A DNA stretch of 59,405 nucleotides from CAZAQK01 sp964535825 (GCA_964535825.1 CAZHUC010000009.1:1-59405); one strand, 5' to 3'; shown: positions 14,574 to 23,881, numbered from the stretch's first letter. The notes: a model not told the origin generated them from the sequence alone. Program-made: numbers and translations.

Positions 14574-15575
14574 TCACAGCTGTAGCGATTTTGCCACGTC
14601 AAAAGCAGCGTAAGTCAGGACAGCGCTTGCTCCGGCGCGTTTGAAAGCAAGCAAACTTTCCAGCATGACGGCATCACCATCGATCCAGCCGCGCTCGGCC
14701 GCTGCCTTGATCATGGCGTATTCACCACTTACCTGATAGGCAAGCACTGGCACATCGAAATTATTTGCCGCCTGCGAGACAATGTCCAGATAGGCGATGC
14801 CGGGCTTTACCATCACCATATCCGCGCCTTCTGCGATATCCATGGCGATCTCACGCATGGCTTCGCGGCCATTGGCGGGGTTCATCTGGTAGTTACGCTT
14901 ATCTGATTTGCCGAGATTGGCGGATGATCCCACAGCATCACGGAACGGGCCGTACATGCTGGAGGCATATTTGGCAGCATAAGAAAGTATGATGGTATTA
15001 GGGAATCCATGCTCTTCCAGTGCGCCGCGTATCGCGCCGATGCGACCATCCATCATGTCTGATGGTGCAACAATGTCGCAGCCTGCCTTGGCTTGTGTGA
15101 GTGCCTGCTTGCAAAGGGCTTCGATGGTGCGGTCATTATCGACCACGCCGTCTATCACGATCCCATCTTGTCCGTGTGACGTGTAAGGATCGAGTGCAAC
15201 ATCCGCGATGATGCCGATATCCGGCACGGCATTTTTTACTTCGCTGATGGCACGGCAAACAAGATTGTCATCTGACCAGGCGAGTGCACCATCAGCAGAT
15301 TTGAGTGCAGGGTCTATCGCAGGGAACAGGGCGATGGCAGGTATATTTAGTTGTGCAGCTGACTTTGCTTTTTTAACTAGTATATCCAATGTGATGCGTG
15401 ATACACCCGGCAGCGATGCGATCGGTGTTTCCGTGTTGCTTCCTTCTTGGACGAACACTGGCCAGATGAGATCGCTTGGATGCAATCTGTGCTCTGTCAC
15501 AAGCTCGCGACACCATGCGTTCATACGGGTGCGGCGCAGGCGGGTGGAAGGAAAGGTGATGTGTGGTCCTGACAT
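14574..15575 (-). CDS. hemB: delta-aminolevulinic acid dehydratase (porphobilinogen synthase), Mg-type
   Basis: 333 residues, normal length. It condenses two 5-aminolevulinate molecules to porphobilinogen in haem synthesis. The two active-site lysines are in SYAAKYASSMYGPFRD and in VMVKPGIAYLD, the Schiff-base lysine. The metal site reads ADVALDPYTSHGQDG: Ala, Asp and Asp replace the three cysteines of zinc enzymes, so this is the aspartate-rich magnesium-dependent type. It is divergent from trpS across a 55-base gap. Confidence 0.97.
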   Translation of the reverse strand: MSGPHITFPSTRLRRTRMNAWCRELVTEHRLHPSDLIWPVFVQEGSNTETPIASLPGVSRITLDILVKKAKSAAQLNIPAIALFPAIDPALKSADGALAWSDDNLVCRAISEVKNAVPDIGIIADVALDPYTSHGQDGIVIDGVVDNDRTIEALCKQALTQAKAGCDIVAPSDMMDGRIGAIRGALEEHGFPNTIILSYAAKYASSMYGPFRDAVGSSANLGKSDKRNYQMNPANGREAMREIAMDIAEGADMVMVKPGIAYLDIVSQAANNFDVPVLAYQVSGEYAMIKAAAERGWIDGDAVMLESLLAFKRAGASAVLTYAAFDVAKSLQL

Positions 15576-15630
15576 AATAATCTTGAATCATTTGGCAAAA
15601 TGCCATTAATACGTTGCTACAACATTTATC

Positions 15631-16650
15631 ATGAGTTCGTCAATGACATCACCAGCATTAAAGCGCATTCTCTCCGGCGTGCAACCTACAGGTAACCTTC
15701 ATCTTGGTAACTATCTGGGAGCTATACGGAATTGGGTGGCACTACAGCAGGAGTATGAGTGCTTTTATATGCTGGCCGACCTGCATGCCATCACGGTGGC
15801 GCAGGATGCCGAGAAGCTGCGGGCTTCTGTACGCGAGAGTGCCGCAGCGCTTATTGCTTGCGGTGTTGATCCTAAGAAAAGTGCGATATTTCCTCAGTCG
15901 TGCGTGACATCGCATGCCGAGCTGAACTGGATACTGGCGTGCCATACTCCGCTTGGCTGGCTGAACCGCATGACGCAGTTCAAGGAAAAGGCCGGCAAGG
16001 ATAAAGAAAAGGCGGTACTCGGGCTTTATGCATATCCGGTGCTGATGGCCGCAGACATTCTTTTGTATAAAGCCACACATGTGCCTGTGGGCGAAGACCA
16101 GAAACAGCATATCGAGCTGACCCGCGATATCGCCGGTGCATATAACCGCTATTACAACGAAGAATATTTTACTTTGCCAGAGCCACTGATTCTGGGCGAG
16201 GCTACCCGCGTGATGTCACTGCGTGATGGGAAAAAGAAAATGAGCAAATCCGATGAATCGGATTATTCGCGCATCAACCTGACCGATGATGCCGACACCA
16301 TCGCGCTTAAATTCCGGAAGGCGAAGTCAGATATGGTGGAGGGTATCTCATGGGATTCGGAGAACAGGCCGGAAGTGGCGAACCTGCTCACCATGTATGC
16401 TTCTTTCAGGAGCATCACGCGTGATGCCGCACTGAAAGAATGTGAAGGTAAGAATTTTGCCAGCTTCAAGCAAATGCTGACCGATGCTGCTGTTGCGCAT
16501 CTTGCGCCTATTACCCAGAAGATGCGTGATGTGCTGAATGATAGAGCATATCTTGATAGCGTGCTGCAGGATGGCTCAGCGAAGGCACGCGCAGTGGCGG
16601 ATGCAACCGTGGCGGAAGTAAAGCATACGGTCGGCTTCCTGAAATTTTAG
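15631..16650 (+). CDS. trpS: tryptophanyl-tRNA synthetase
   Basis: 339-residue class I aminoacyl-tRNA synthetase. The HIGH-type motif is PTGNLHLGNYLGAI near residue 19 and the KMSKS motif is KKMSKSDES near residue 200. The GEDQKQHIELTRDIA segment of TrpRS is present, and the length is that of bacterial TrpRS. It charges tRNA-Trp in the cytoplasm. The PhoR-like kinase gene follows on the same strand about 55 bases downstream. Confidence 0.98.
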   Translation: MSSSMTSPALKRILSGVQPTGNLHLGNYLGAIRNWVALQQEYECFYMLADLHAITVAQDAEKLRASVRESAAALIACGVDPKKSAIFPQSCVTSHAELNWILACHTPLGWLNRMTQFKEKAGKDKEKAVLGLYAYPVLMAADILLYKATHVPVGEDQKQHIELTRDIAGAYNRYYNEEYFTLPEPLILGEATRVMSLRDGKKKMSKSDESDYSRINLTDDADTIALKFRKAKSDMVEGISWDSENRPEVANLLTMYASFRSITRDAALKECEGKNFASFKQMLTDAAVAHLAPITQKMRDVLNDRAYLDSVLQDGSAKARAVADATVAEVKHTVGFLKF

Positions 16651-16704
16651 CACATGTGCAAAGCGTGATTGCCGAGGAATGGTTCAGGCGATATAGTGCG
16701 AGTG

Positions 16705-18132
16705 ATGCAAACTAAACCTTCTGTCCCTTTCGCCATGCTTTTCAAGACCGTGCTGGTTGCCTCCAGTCCGGCGCTACTTGTGCTTTTTACGCTATTTGCC
16801 ATGTGGGATATGGAGTTCCAATATTTCATCTATGGCTATCTGCTTATCATGCTGGTGTCGCTGGTGTTCGTGATGCCGTTCCTTTCAAATATCAATGCAC
16901 TTACTCACTATGTGAACGATCTGGCGCAGGATAAACGCGTGCAATCACCTGACTTAAGTTTTTTAAGTAACGTTGGTGAGCTTTCCGGTTCATTGCTGAA
17001 ACTGCAGAGGTCGTGGGAGAACAAGCGTCAGGAAATGGAGACGGTCATCACTGAAAGGGAAATTCTGGTGGATACCCTTCCGGATATCCTCATCATGACC
17101 GACAACAGCAAGATGATCGTGCGCACCAATCGCGCAGCCCGCAATATCTTTGGGCAAAATCTTGCGCATCGCCATTTGCGTGATGTGATACCCAATGAAA
17201 AACTCATCAGTGCGATACAGATGGTGACAGAGGATCTGCAAGGGCAGTCGGTAGAGTTCCATCTTGAAGTGCCAGAGCCGCGCGATTTTCAGGCGATTAT
17301 CGAGCGTTTCCCGATTCCGTCGGAGGGCGGTATTTCCATCGTTATCACGCTCACCGATGTCACACAGCAGAAGCGCATCCAGCGCATGCGCGCCGATTTC
17401 GTGGCCAATGCCAGCCATGAGATACGCACGCCACTCGCATCGATCATCGGGTTCATTGAAACACTGCGTGGTCCGGCAAAAGATGATTCTGCCGCCCGCG
17501 AAGAATTCCTGAAGGTCATGGCGGAGCAGGCAGAGCGCATGTCCAAACTGGTAAATGACCTGCTGTCGCTTTCAAAAATTGAAATGAATGCGAACAGCGT
17601 ACCGATGAACAAGGTTGATTTTGCGCGTCTGATACGCAGCGAGAAACAGCATTTCGACTGGAGCTGTAAACAGAAAAATGTCGTGATGCGTATGAAGATG
17701 AACGACAACCTTCCGCCAACGCGCGGTGATGAAGATGAGCTGGGGCAGGTGGTACGCAACCTGATAGGCAATGCCATCAAATATACCAATCATGACACGG
17801 AGGTGATCGTTTCGCTCAAGCTCACCTCAGCACTACCGAAAGATCATGCATTCCGGCATCTGACCCGTGCACTGCTTTTCTCTGTGCAGGATCATGGTGA
17901 AGGTATACCCAAAGAGCACATACCAAGGCTTACCGAGCGTTTCTATCGTGTGGATACCGCGCGCACCCGCAAGGTGGGCGGCACGGGACTTGGTCTTGCC
18001 ATTGTAAAGCATGTACTCAGTCGCCATCAGGCGGTACTTACGATCGACAGTGAAATAGGCAAGGGCAGTACCTTCAATATTTTCCTGCCCGTGTACGAAG
18101 ATATTGTAAATCAACAACATCAGCCGGAGTGA
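16705..18132 (+). CDS. phoR: PhoR-like sensor histidine kinase
   Basis: About 475 residues from the ATG. Two membrane segments close together at the N-terminus leave almost no periplasmic domain. A PAS domain follows (about residues 110-215, TLPDILIMTDNSKMIVRTN). The HisKA box is FVANASHEIRTPLASIIGF with the phosphorylated His, then come the N box (RNLIGNAIKYT), G1 (VQDHGEGIP) and G2 (GGTGLGLAIVKHV). The lack of a sensor loop fits PhoR, which senses phosphate through the Pst transporter. The pstCAB genes follow directly. No phoB is in the window. A longer TTG start at 16669 is possible, but it has no ribosome site. Confidence 0.88.
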   Translation: MQTKPSVPFAMLFKTVLVASSPALLVLFTLFAMWDMEFQYFIYGYLLIMLVSLVFVMPFLSNINALTHYVNDLAQDKRVQSPDLSFLSNVGELSGSLLKLQRSWENKRQEMETVITEREILVDTLPDILIMTDNSKMIVRTNRAARNIFGQNLAHRHLRDVIPNEKLISAIQMVTEDLQGQSVEFHLEVPEPRDFQAIIERFPIPSEGGISIVITLTDVTQQKRIQRMRADFVANASHEIRTPLASIIGFIETLRGPAKDDSAAREEFLKVMAEQAERMSKLVNDLLSLSKIEMNANSVPMNKVDFARLIRSEKQHFDWSCKQKNVVMRMKMNDNLPPTRGDEDELGQVVRNLIGNAIKYTNHDTEVIVSLKLTSALPKDHAFRHLTRALLFSVQDHGEGIPKEHIPRLTERFYRVDTARTRKVGGTGLGLAIVKHVLSRHQAVLTIDSEIGKGSTFNIFLPVYEDIVNQQHQPE

Positions 18133-18187
18133 CCCGGCATGAATTTTTAGCACTTGACTCTGGCAGTAGTCTGCTTAGTGTCTCGCT

Positions 18188-19138
18188 ATGATTTCAAGAG
18201 CACAGTCAGGCACTTACAATCGTTTTAGGCAATATACCGAGAGGGGGGTATATGCATTATTATTTGCTTCTGCCTCAATTTCCATTTGTATCGCTGGTGC
18301 TATTGTATTCTCCGTAATGGTAGAGGCTGTAAAATTCTTCAGCCATGTCTCAATACTGGATTTTCTTTTTGGTACACAGTGGAGTCCACAGATCGCCATG
18401 CGTGCAGATCAGGCTGGTGCAAGTGGCGCGTTCGGTGCTGTACCGCTTTTCTGGGGCACATTGCTAATCACATTCATCGCGATGCTGCTCGCTGTACCGG
18501 TTGGGTTATACGCCGCCATCTATATGTCTGAATATGCGAATCGCACGGTGCGTGACTGGGTCAAGCCTATACTCGAAATTCTGGCAGGTATTCCTACAGT
18601 GGTGTACGGGTATTTTGCCATCATGCTGCTTGCGCCAGCCCTTGGTGCACTGGGTCAGATGATTGGTATTTCCATCGCAGCGGAGAGCGCGTTGACGGCA
18701 GGTTTGGTGATGGGGGTGATGATCATTCCATTCATCTCGTCGCTTTCTGATGACATCATCACGGCCGTTTCGCAGGCGCTCAGGGACGCTTCTTATGGTC
18801 TGGGTGCAACCCATTCAGAAACGATACGCAAAGTAGTGTTACCTGCCGCGATGCCAGGTATCATGGGTGCGGTATTGCTTGCAGCATCACGCGCTATCGG
18901 TGAGACGATGATCGTGGTGATGGCAGCTGGCATGTCTGCGAACATGACATTCAATCCACTGGAATCGGTTACGACTGTAACCGTGCAGATCGTTGCATTG
19001 CTCGTGGGCGATCAGGAATTTGACAGCCCTAAAACACAGGCTGCTTTCGCACTTGGTCTTACACTTTTCTGCGTAACACTCATTCTTAATATCGTTGCCC
19101 TTCTGGTAGTAAAAAAATATCGGGAGGCGTATGAATAA
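18188..19138 (+). CDS. pstC: phosphate ABC transporter permease PstC
   Basis: 316 residues with six predicted membrane helices. The ABC permease EAA loop is in SQALRDASYGLGATHSETIRKVVLPAAMPGIMGAVLLAASRAIGET, which couples to PstB. It forms the inner-membrane channel with PstA for high-affinity phosphate import. The stop overlaps the pstA start by 8 bases. A TTGACT element at 18154-18159, between phoR and this gene, could drive pstCAB independently, but the -10 is poor. Confidence 0.95.
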   Translation: MISRAQSGTYNRFRQYTERGVYALLFASASISICIAGAIVFSVMVEAVKFFSHVSILDFLFGTQWSPQIAMRADQAGASGAFGAVPLFWGTLLITFIAMLLAVPVGLYAAIYMSEYANRTVRDWVKPILEILAGIPTVVYGYFAIMLLAPALGALGQMIGISIAAESALTAGLVMGVMIIPFISSLSDDIITAVSQALRDASYGLGATHSETIRKVVLPAAMPGIMGAVLLAASRAIGETMIVVMAAGMSANMTFNPLESVTTVTVQIVALLVGDQEFDSPKTQAAFALGLTLFCVTLILNIVALLVVKKYREAYE

Positions 19139-20381
19139 AGTTGCCTTTGACAGTGCGTGGCATGCAAAACGCCAGCGTGCAGAAAAACGATTCCAGCTAT
19201 ATGGAAAAATTGCTCTGGGTATTGCTGCTGCTGTACTCATGGTGCTGCTTGGAAGTATTGCCATGCGCGGGGCATCTGGCTTCCTTCAGACAGAGATACG
19301 GCTGCCGCTAAAACTCGGTGGTGAGATACTGCCGGCAACCAATCCTGCAGAATTGGAGGATCTGTCCGGCACAGGATTCATGCCGGTGATACAGGAGTCA
19401 CTGCGCACTCTTTATCCTGATGTTACAGACCGCAAGGAACGCAGGAAACTGTATGATCTCATCAGTGATGGGGCAGGGTTGGCGCTGAAGCAGATATTGC
19501 TCACACATCCGAACATGCTTTCTGGTACGCAGCATATTTGGCTGCCCGCATCTAGCGCTGTTGATCTGTTCATTAAATCAGGCACATCTAAACTGGATGC
19601 ACAACAAAGAGAGTGGCTTGAGGTTCTGCAGTCGCAATATGCGGTGCGCAAGTCATTCAACACCACATTCTTCACCAGCGGTGATTCGCGTGCTGCGGAA
19701 CAGGCAGGATTCCTCGGTGCGATGGTGGGTTCATTCTTCACGCTTATTATCTGTCTGCTTGTTGTATTTCCTATCGCCGTGATGGCAGCGATTTATCTTG
19801 AAGAATTCGCGCGCAAAAGCAGGTGGGTTGATATCATCGAAGTGAATATCAATAACCTTGCTGCAGTACCTTCTATCGTATTCGGCCTGCTTGGCCTTGC
19901 CGTCTATATCAATGTGATGGGTCTGCCGCGTTCGGCATCGCTGGTCGGTGGTTTTACGCTGGCGCTCATGGTGTTGCCGGTGATCATCATTGCAACACGC
20001 AGCGCTCTTAAATCTGTTCCGCCATCTATTCGTGATGCAGCAAGAGCACTGGGTGCAACGCCTATACAAGTAGTGTGGCATCACACATTACCACTGGCTA
20101 TGCCGGGCGTTATGACGGGCACTATTTTGGGTATGGCACGCGCCATTGGTGAAACAGCACCACTCCTCATGATCGGTATGGTGGCGTTCATCGTTGATAT
20201 CCCCGATGGATTCACAGCACCTGCCACTGTGATGCCGGTACAGATCTATCTGTGGGCATCAAGCCCTGAGGCGGGTTTTGCAGAAAAAACAGCGGCTGGT
20301 ATTTTGGTATTGCTCGTGTTACTACTGGCCATGAACGCGCTTGCCATCTTTTTACGCAAGCGTTTTGAGATACGTTGGTAG
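19131..20381 (+). CDS. pstA: phosphate ABC transporter permease PstA with long N-terminal (DUF3333-type) extension
   Basis: 416 residues, well above the roughly 280-300 of E. coli PstA. An N-terminal membrane helix is followed by a large soluble segment (about residues 45-190), resembling the DUF3333 extension known in alphaproteobacterial PstA. The standard permease core comes next, with the EAA loop RDAARALGATPIQVVWHHTLPLAMPGVMTG. It partners PstC and PstB. The gap to pstB is 3 bases. Confidence 0.93.
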   Translation: MNKVAFDSAWHAKRQRAEKRFQLYGKIALGIAAAVLMVLLGSIAMRGASGFLQTEIRLPLKLGGEILPATNPAELEDLSGTGFMPVIQESLRTLYPDVTDRKERRKLYDLISDGAGLALKQILLTHPNMLSGTQHIWLPASSAVDLFIKSGTSKLDAQQREWLEVLQSQYAVRKSFNTTFFTSGDSRAAEQAGFLGAMVGSFFTLIICLLVVFPIAVMAAIYLEEFARKSRWVDIIEVNINNLAAVPSIVFGLLGLAVYINVMGLPRSASLVGGFTLALMVLPVIIIATRSALKSVPPSIRDAARALGATPIQVVWHHTLPLAMPGVMTGTILGMARAIGETAPLLMIGMVAFIVDIPDGFTAPATVMPVQIYLWASSPEAGFAEKTAAGILVLLVLLLAMNALAIFLRKRFEIRW

Positions 20382-20384
20382 GGT

Positions 20385-21140
20385 ATGTCTAAGATCACTG
20401 CAAAATCAGTCAGGGTTTTTTACGGAGCTAAACAAGCCCTGCACGATATCGATATCAATATTCCTGCTAACAGCGTGACCGCACTCATCGGTCCTTCTGG
20501 TTGTGGTAAATCCACCTTCCTGCGCTGCATCAATCGCATGAATGATACGATCGAAGGTTGCCGCGTTGAAGGCAATATTCTTATGGATGGCGAGGATATC
20601 AATGCGCGCGGGCAGGACGTAGTGTTGCTGCGTTCAAAAGTGGGCATGGTATTCCAGAAACCAAACCCATTTCCAAAATCCATTTATGATAATGTGGCGT
20701 ATGGTCCGCGCATCCATAACCTTGTTAAAAATAAAAGCGAGACGGATGCAGTGGTAGAAAAAAGCCTGCGTCAGGCCGGACTATTTGATGAAGTAAAAGA
20801 TAACCTGCAATCACCCGGCACATCCCTTTCCGGTGGTCAGCAGCAGCGTTTGTGCATCGCGCGGACGCTTGCAGTAAGCCCGGATGTCATCTTGATGGAT
20901 GAGCCGTGCTCTGCGCTTGATCCGATCGCAACTGCGCGTATCGAAGAACTTATCAATGAACTGAAACAACATTACACGATCGTGATCGTAACGCACTCCA
21001 TGCAACAGGCCGCACGCGTATCGCAACAGACCTGTTTCTTCCATATGGGGAAGGTCATTGAATCGGGTGCGACCAGCCAGATATTCACCAGCCCCGTACA
21101 CCAGCAGACGCAAGATTATATCACCGGCCGTTACGGCTGA
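20385..21140 (+). CDS. pstB: phosphate ABC transporter ATPase PstB
   Basis: 251 residues. Walker A is GPSGCGKST near residue 34, the Q-loop is in VFQKPNPFPKSIYDNVAYG (a PstB hallmark), the signature is LSGGQQQRLCIAR, Walker B is VILMDEPCSALDP, and the H-loop is VTHSM. It powers phosphate import. In most operons phoU follows pstB. Here it does not, and no pstS is near either. Confidence 0.98.
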   Translation: MSKITAKSVRVFYGAKQALHDIDINIPANSVTALIGPSGCGKSTFLRCINRMNDTIEGCRVEGNILMDGEDINARGQDVVLLRSKVGMVFQKPNPFPKSIYDNVAYGPRIHNLVKNKSETDAVVEKSLRQAGLFDEVKDNLQSPGTSLSGGQQQRLCIARTLAVSPDVILMDEPCSALDPIATARIEELINELKQHYTIVIVTHSMQQAARVSQQTCFFHMGKVIESGATSQIFTSPVHQQTQDYITGRYG

Positions 21141-21147
21141 TAATTAC

Positions 21148-21171
21148 TTTATATCAATATGTTGATATAAA
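21148..21171 (+). repeat. perfect 10-bp inverted repeat after pstB
   Basis: TTTATATCAA, loop TATG, TTGATATAAA. The element is AT-only apart from two base pairs and the loop, and no T-run follows. It ends the pst operon, or it is an operator of the PAS-domain gene downstream. Confidence 0.45.
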
Positions 21172-21221
21172 AAGCAGCCATAGATGGGTGTATTGTTAAG
21201 TGTTTTTTATACTTGGTCCTG

Positions 21222-21227
21222 TATAAT
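21222..21227 (+). promoter_or_regulatory. candidate -10 element of the PAS-domain gene
   Basis: A perfect TATAAT lies 41 bases before the ATG of the PAS-domain gene. There is no good -35 hexamer at 16-18 bases, so an activator may be needed. Confidence 0.4.
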
Positions 21228-21267
21228 CAAATCCATATCAATACAATAATAAATACTGGTATTACAT

Positions 21268-21729
21268 ATGGTTAAGGCTATCGAGCTTCCTTTTGCCTCT
21301 TCCATGGAGCGTAGGCTTACGCTGCGCCTGCTGGCCTATTGGGAGAAACTCAGGGCAGGGCAGCTAATGCCTAGTGAGAGCTACTTTAGCGCGGATGATA
21401 TCGTAGATATGTGGGATAACTGCTTTTTGCTGCATACCGCGCGATTCCCAGAGCCTGATTACCATTATTCACATATGGGTGAGGAGATCACCAAAGCCTG
21501 GCGTGGCGGTCTGTGGGAAGGTGATGCTAACGGCCTTGTTTCCCCTAAAACATCAGAGCTTTCTGTGATCTATGAACAGATGGTGGCCAACCCAAAACCG
21601 ATTGTTGATGAAGGTGAATTCACCAACCTGAACCGGCGAATGGTGCGGTTTCGCCGCTGTTTCCTGCCATTGGGTGAAAATGGCAAGGTGAGTGCCATTT
21701 TGGGTGGGATGCACTTCAAGGTTTTTTAG
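21268..21729 (+). CDS. PAS_5-type PAS-domain protein
   Basis: 153 residues, a single domain. The pattern RLTLRLLAYWEKLRAGQLMPSE followed by a FLLHTARFPEPDYHYSHMGEEITKAW segment matches the PAS_5 family seen mostly in Alphaproteobacteria. These proteins have only a PAS fold, no output domain and no known function. It lies between the pst operon and rplM with its own likely promoter. Involvement in phosphate sensing is possible from position only. Confidence 0.7.
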   Translation: MVKAIELPFASSMERRLTLRLLAYWEKLRAGQLMPSESYFSADDIVDMWDNCFLLHTARFPEPDYHYSHMGEEITKAWRGGLWEGDANGLVSPKTSELSVIYEQMVANPKPIVDEGEFTNLNRRMVRFRRCFLPLGENGKVSAILGGMHFKVF

Positions 21730-21754
21730 CCCTGAAAATACCCCATTTTTGTGG

Positions 21755-21783
21755 TTGACTTGCCGTAAACCATGCAATACATT
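21755..21783 (+). promoter_or_regulatory. sigma-70 promoter of rplM-rpsI
   Basis: TTGACT and TACATT are separated by 17 bases, with 47 bases from the -10 to the rplM ATG. The match is good, and the position is right for a ribosomal-protein operon. Confidence 0.55.
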
Positions 21784-21830
21784 CCAGCACCTTTTTTAGA
21801 AAACTAAGTAATTATTAAATGTAGGGCGTT

Positions 21831-22295
21831 ATGCAAACCTATTCGGCAAAACCTGCTGAAGTTAAAAAGAATTGGGTCCTGATCGATGCTGATGGCGTCG
21901 TTCTCGGCCGTCTTGCTTCACAAATCGCGAAAATCCTGCGCGGCAAAAACAAAACCATTTTCACTCCACATATTGATACGGGTGACAATGTGGTAGTTAT
22001 CAATGCGGATAAAGTACGCCTGACCGGTAAGAAAATGACCAACAAGGTCTATTACCGTCACACAGGTCATCCAGGTGGTATCAAAGAAACCACACCGGAA
22101 AAAGTACTCACTGGAAAATTCCCAGGCCGTGTGATCGAGAAAGCAGTTGAACGTATGATGCCAAAGGAAAGCCCATTGGCACGCGCGCAGCTCACCAAAC
22201 TGAAAATCTATGCAGGTAGTGAACATCCACATGCAGCACAGAACCCTGTGGTGTATGATTTTGCTTCTGCTAATCCAAAGAATAAGAGGGCATAA
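21831..22295 (+). CDS. rplM: 50S ribosomal protein L13
   Basis: 154 residues with the L13 hallmark LGRLASQIAKILRGKNK near residue 27, the KMTNKVYYRHTGHPGG segment and the AVERMMPKESPLAR region. It binds 23S rRNA early in large-subunit assembly. It is followed by rpsI after 2 bases, the standard bacterial pair. AGGG lies about 8 bases before the ATG. Confidence 0.98.
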   Translation: MQTYSAKPAEVKKNWVLIDADGVVLGRLASQIAKILRGKNKTIFTPHIDTGDNVVVINADKVRLTGKKMTNKVYYRHTGHPGGIKETTPEKVLTGKFPGRVIEKAVERMMPKESPLARAQLTKLKIYAGSEHPHAAQNPVVYDFASANPKNKRA

Positions 22296-22297
22296 TT

Positions 22298-22759
22298 GTG
22301 GCAAAAGCAGCAGCAAAACTTGAAACTGTAAAAAAATCTGCTCCTAAGACAAAGGCAGCCAGCGACAGTAAAGAACTCATCACCTATGGCACTGGCCGTC
22401 GTAAGAATGCTGTAGCACGCGTATGGATCAAGCGTGGTACTGGCAAGATCACCGTGAACGGTAAAGAATTCGAAGAATATTTTGCACGCCCTGTGCTTCG
22501 CATGATCATCAACCAGCCATTCGCTGTGATCGATCGCGTTGGCAGCTTTGACATTACCTGCACCGTTGTTGGTGGTGGTCTTTCTGGTCAGGCGGGTGCG
22601 GTTCGTCTTGGTATCAGCCGTGCGCTTGATGCGTATGATGCGATCTTCCACAAACAGCTTCGCAAAGGTGGTTTCCTTACCCGCGATAGCCGTGTGGTTG
22701 AACGTAAGAAATACGGTCATAAGAAAGCTCGCCGTAGCTTCCAGTTCAGCAAACGCTAA
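22298..22759 (+). CDS. rpsI: 30S ribosomal protein S9
   Basis: 153 residues. The conserved core is YGTGRRKNAVARVWIKRGTGKITVNGK, and the C-terminus is DSRVVERKKYGHKKARRSFQFSKR, whose basic tail reaches the P-site tRNA. A Lys/Ala-rich extension of about 28 residues precedes the core. The start is GTG, with AGAGGG about 8 bases upstream inside the end of rplM, so the two genes are coupled. Confidence 0.98.
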   Translation: MAKAAAKLETVKKSAPKTKAASDSKELITYGTGRRKNAVARVWIKRGTGKITVNGKEFEEYFARPVLRMIINQPFAVIDRVGSFDITCTVVGGGLSGQAGAVRLGISRALDAYDAIFHKQLRKGGFLTRDSRVVERKKYGHKKARRSFQFSKR

Positions 22760-22780
22760 ACGAGAACGCGATACTTTTCA

Positions 22781-22810
22781 AAAAAAGGCGTCTTCTCAGA
22801 CGCCTTTTTT
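22781..22810 (+). terminator. intrinsic terminator of the rplM-rpsI operon
   Basis: GGCGTCT-TCTC-AGACGCC followed by TTTTTT, preceded by a matching A-run. This is the strongest intrinsic terminator in the window. Confidence 0.93.
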
Positions 22811-22828
22811 GTTATATAAGGACTAACC

Positions 22829-23872
22829 ATGACAAAGAAGATCAACATAGCCATCATCGGTGCATCTGGTTATACGGGTGCTGAGCTTGTGCGTCTGTTG
22901 CTTACACATCCGTATGCAAACATTGCACTTCTGACTGGCGATACGCAGGCCGGCAAGAAGATGGGCGATGTCTATCCGCATTTGGCGACCTATAATCTGC
23001 CGGCACTGGTTTCCATTGATCAGGCAGATTTCTCAAAGATAGACCTTGTGTTCTGTTGCCTGCCTCACGGCACAACGCAGAAAGTAATAGCCTCACTGCC
23101 AAAACATGTTCGGATCGTGGATCTTTCTGCGGATTTCCGTTTGGTGGATGTTGCCACATATAAAGAATGGTATGGGCATGCACATCAGGCGGTGGAGCTG
23201 CAAAAAGAAGCGGTATATGGCCTTACCGAACTGGCGCGCGATGATATAAAGAAAGCGCGGCTTGTAGCTAATCCCGGCTGTTATCCCACCTCGGCACAGC
23301 TGCCGCTGATACCGCTTTTAAAATCCGGTGCGATAGAAACGAACGGTATCATCATTGATTCCAAATCCGGTGTGACCGGAGCTGGTCGGAGCGCAAAGCA
23401 ATCGAACCTTTATTGCGAGATCACCGATGGCATGAGTGCTTACGGTGTTGCCTCGCACCGTCACGCGCCTGAGATAGAGCAGGGGCTGAGTTTAGCTGCG
23501 GGTGCAGCGGTCATGGTATCATTCACGCCGCATCTCATTCCCATGAGTCGCGGAATATTATCGACCATGTATGTGAAACTCAAGGGTGACCACAATGTGA
23601 AGAACCTGCGGCATATCCTGATGCGCACTTATCAGGATGAGCCATTCGTACATATACTTCCTGAAGGGATACTGCCTACCACTCATCAGGTGAAGGGCAC
23701 GAATAATTGCCTTATTTCTATCGTGGCTGATCGTGTGCCGGGGCAAGTGATCATCGTTTCGGCCATCGATAATCTGGTGAAAGGCGCATCGGGACAGGCG
23801 GTGCAGAACATGAACATCATGTTCGGGTTTGCTGAAAATGCAGGGTTGCAATTATCGGCCGTTTTTCCGTAA
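22829..23872 (+). CDS. argC: N-acetyl-gamma-glutamyl-phosphate reductase
   Basis: 347 residues, the long (type 1) form. The nucleotide-binding motif is IIGASGYTGAELVRLL, the catalytic Cys is in VANPGCYPTSAQL, and the HRHAPEIEQ segment is present. It reduces N-acetylglutamyl phosphate in arginine synthesis, using NADPH. AAGGA lies 7 bases before the ATG. It is followed after 9 bases by the carbonic anhydrase homologue. Confidence 0.97.
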   Translation: MTKKINIAIIGASGYTGAELVRLLLTHPYANIALLTGDTQAGKKMGDVYPHLATYNLPALVSIDQADFSKIDLVFCCLPHGTTQKVIASLPKHVRIVDLSADFRLVDVATYKEWYGHAHQAVELQKEAVYGLTELARDDIKKARLVANPGCYPTSAQLPLIPLLKSGAIETNGIIIDSKSGVTGAGRSAKQSNLYCEITDGMSAYGVASHRHAPEIEQGLSLAAGAAVMVSFTPHLIPMSRGILSTMYVKLKGDHNVKNLRHILMRTYQDEPFVHILPEGILPTTHQVKGTNNCLISIVADRVPGQVIIVSAIDNLVKGASGQAVQNMNIMFGFAENAGLQLSAVFP

Positions 23873-23881
23873 AATAGCGGC

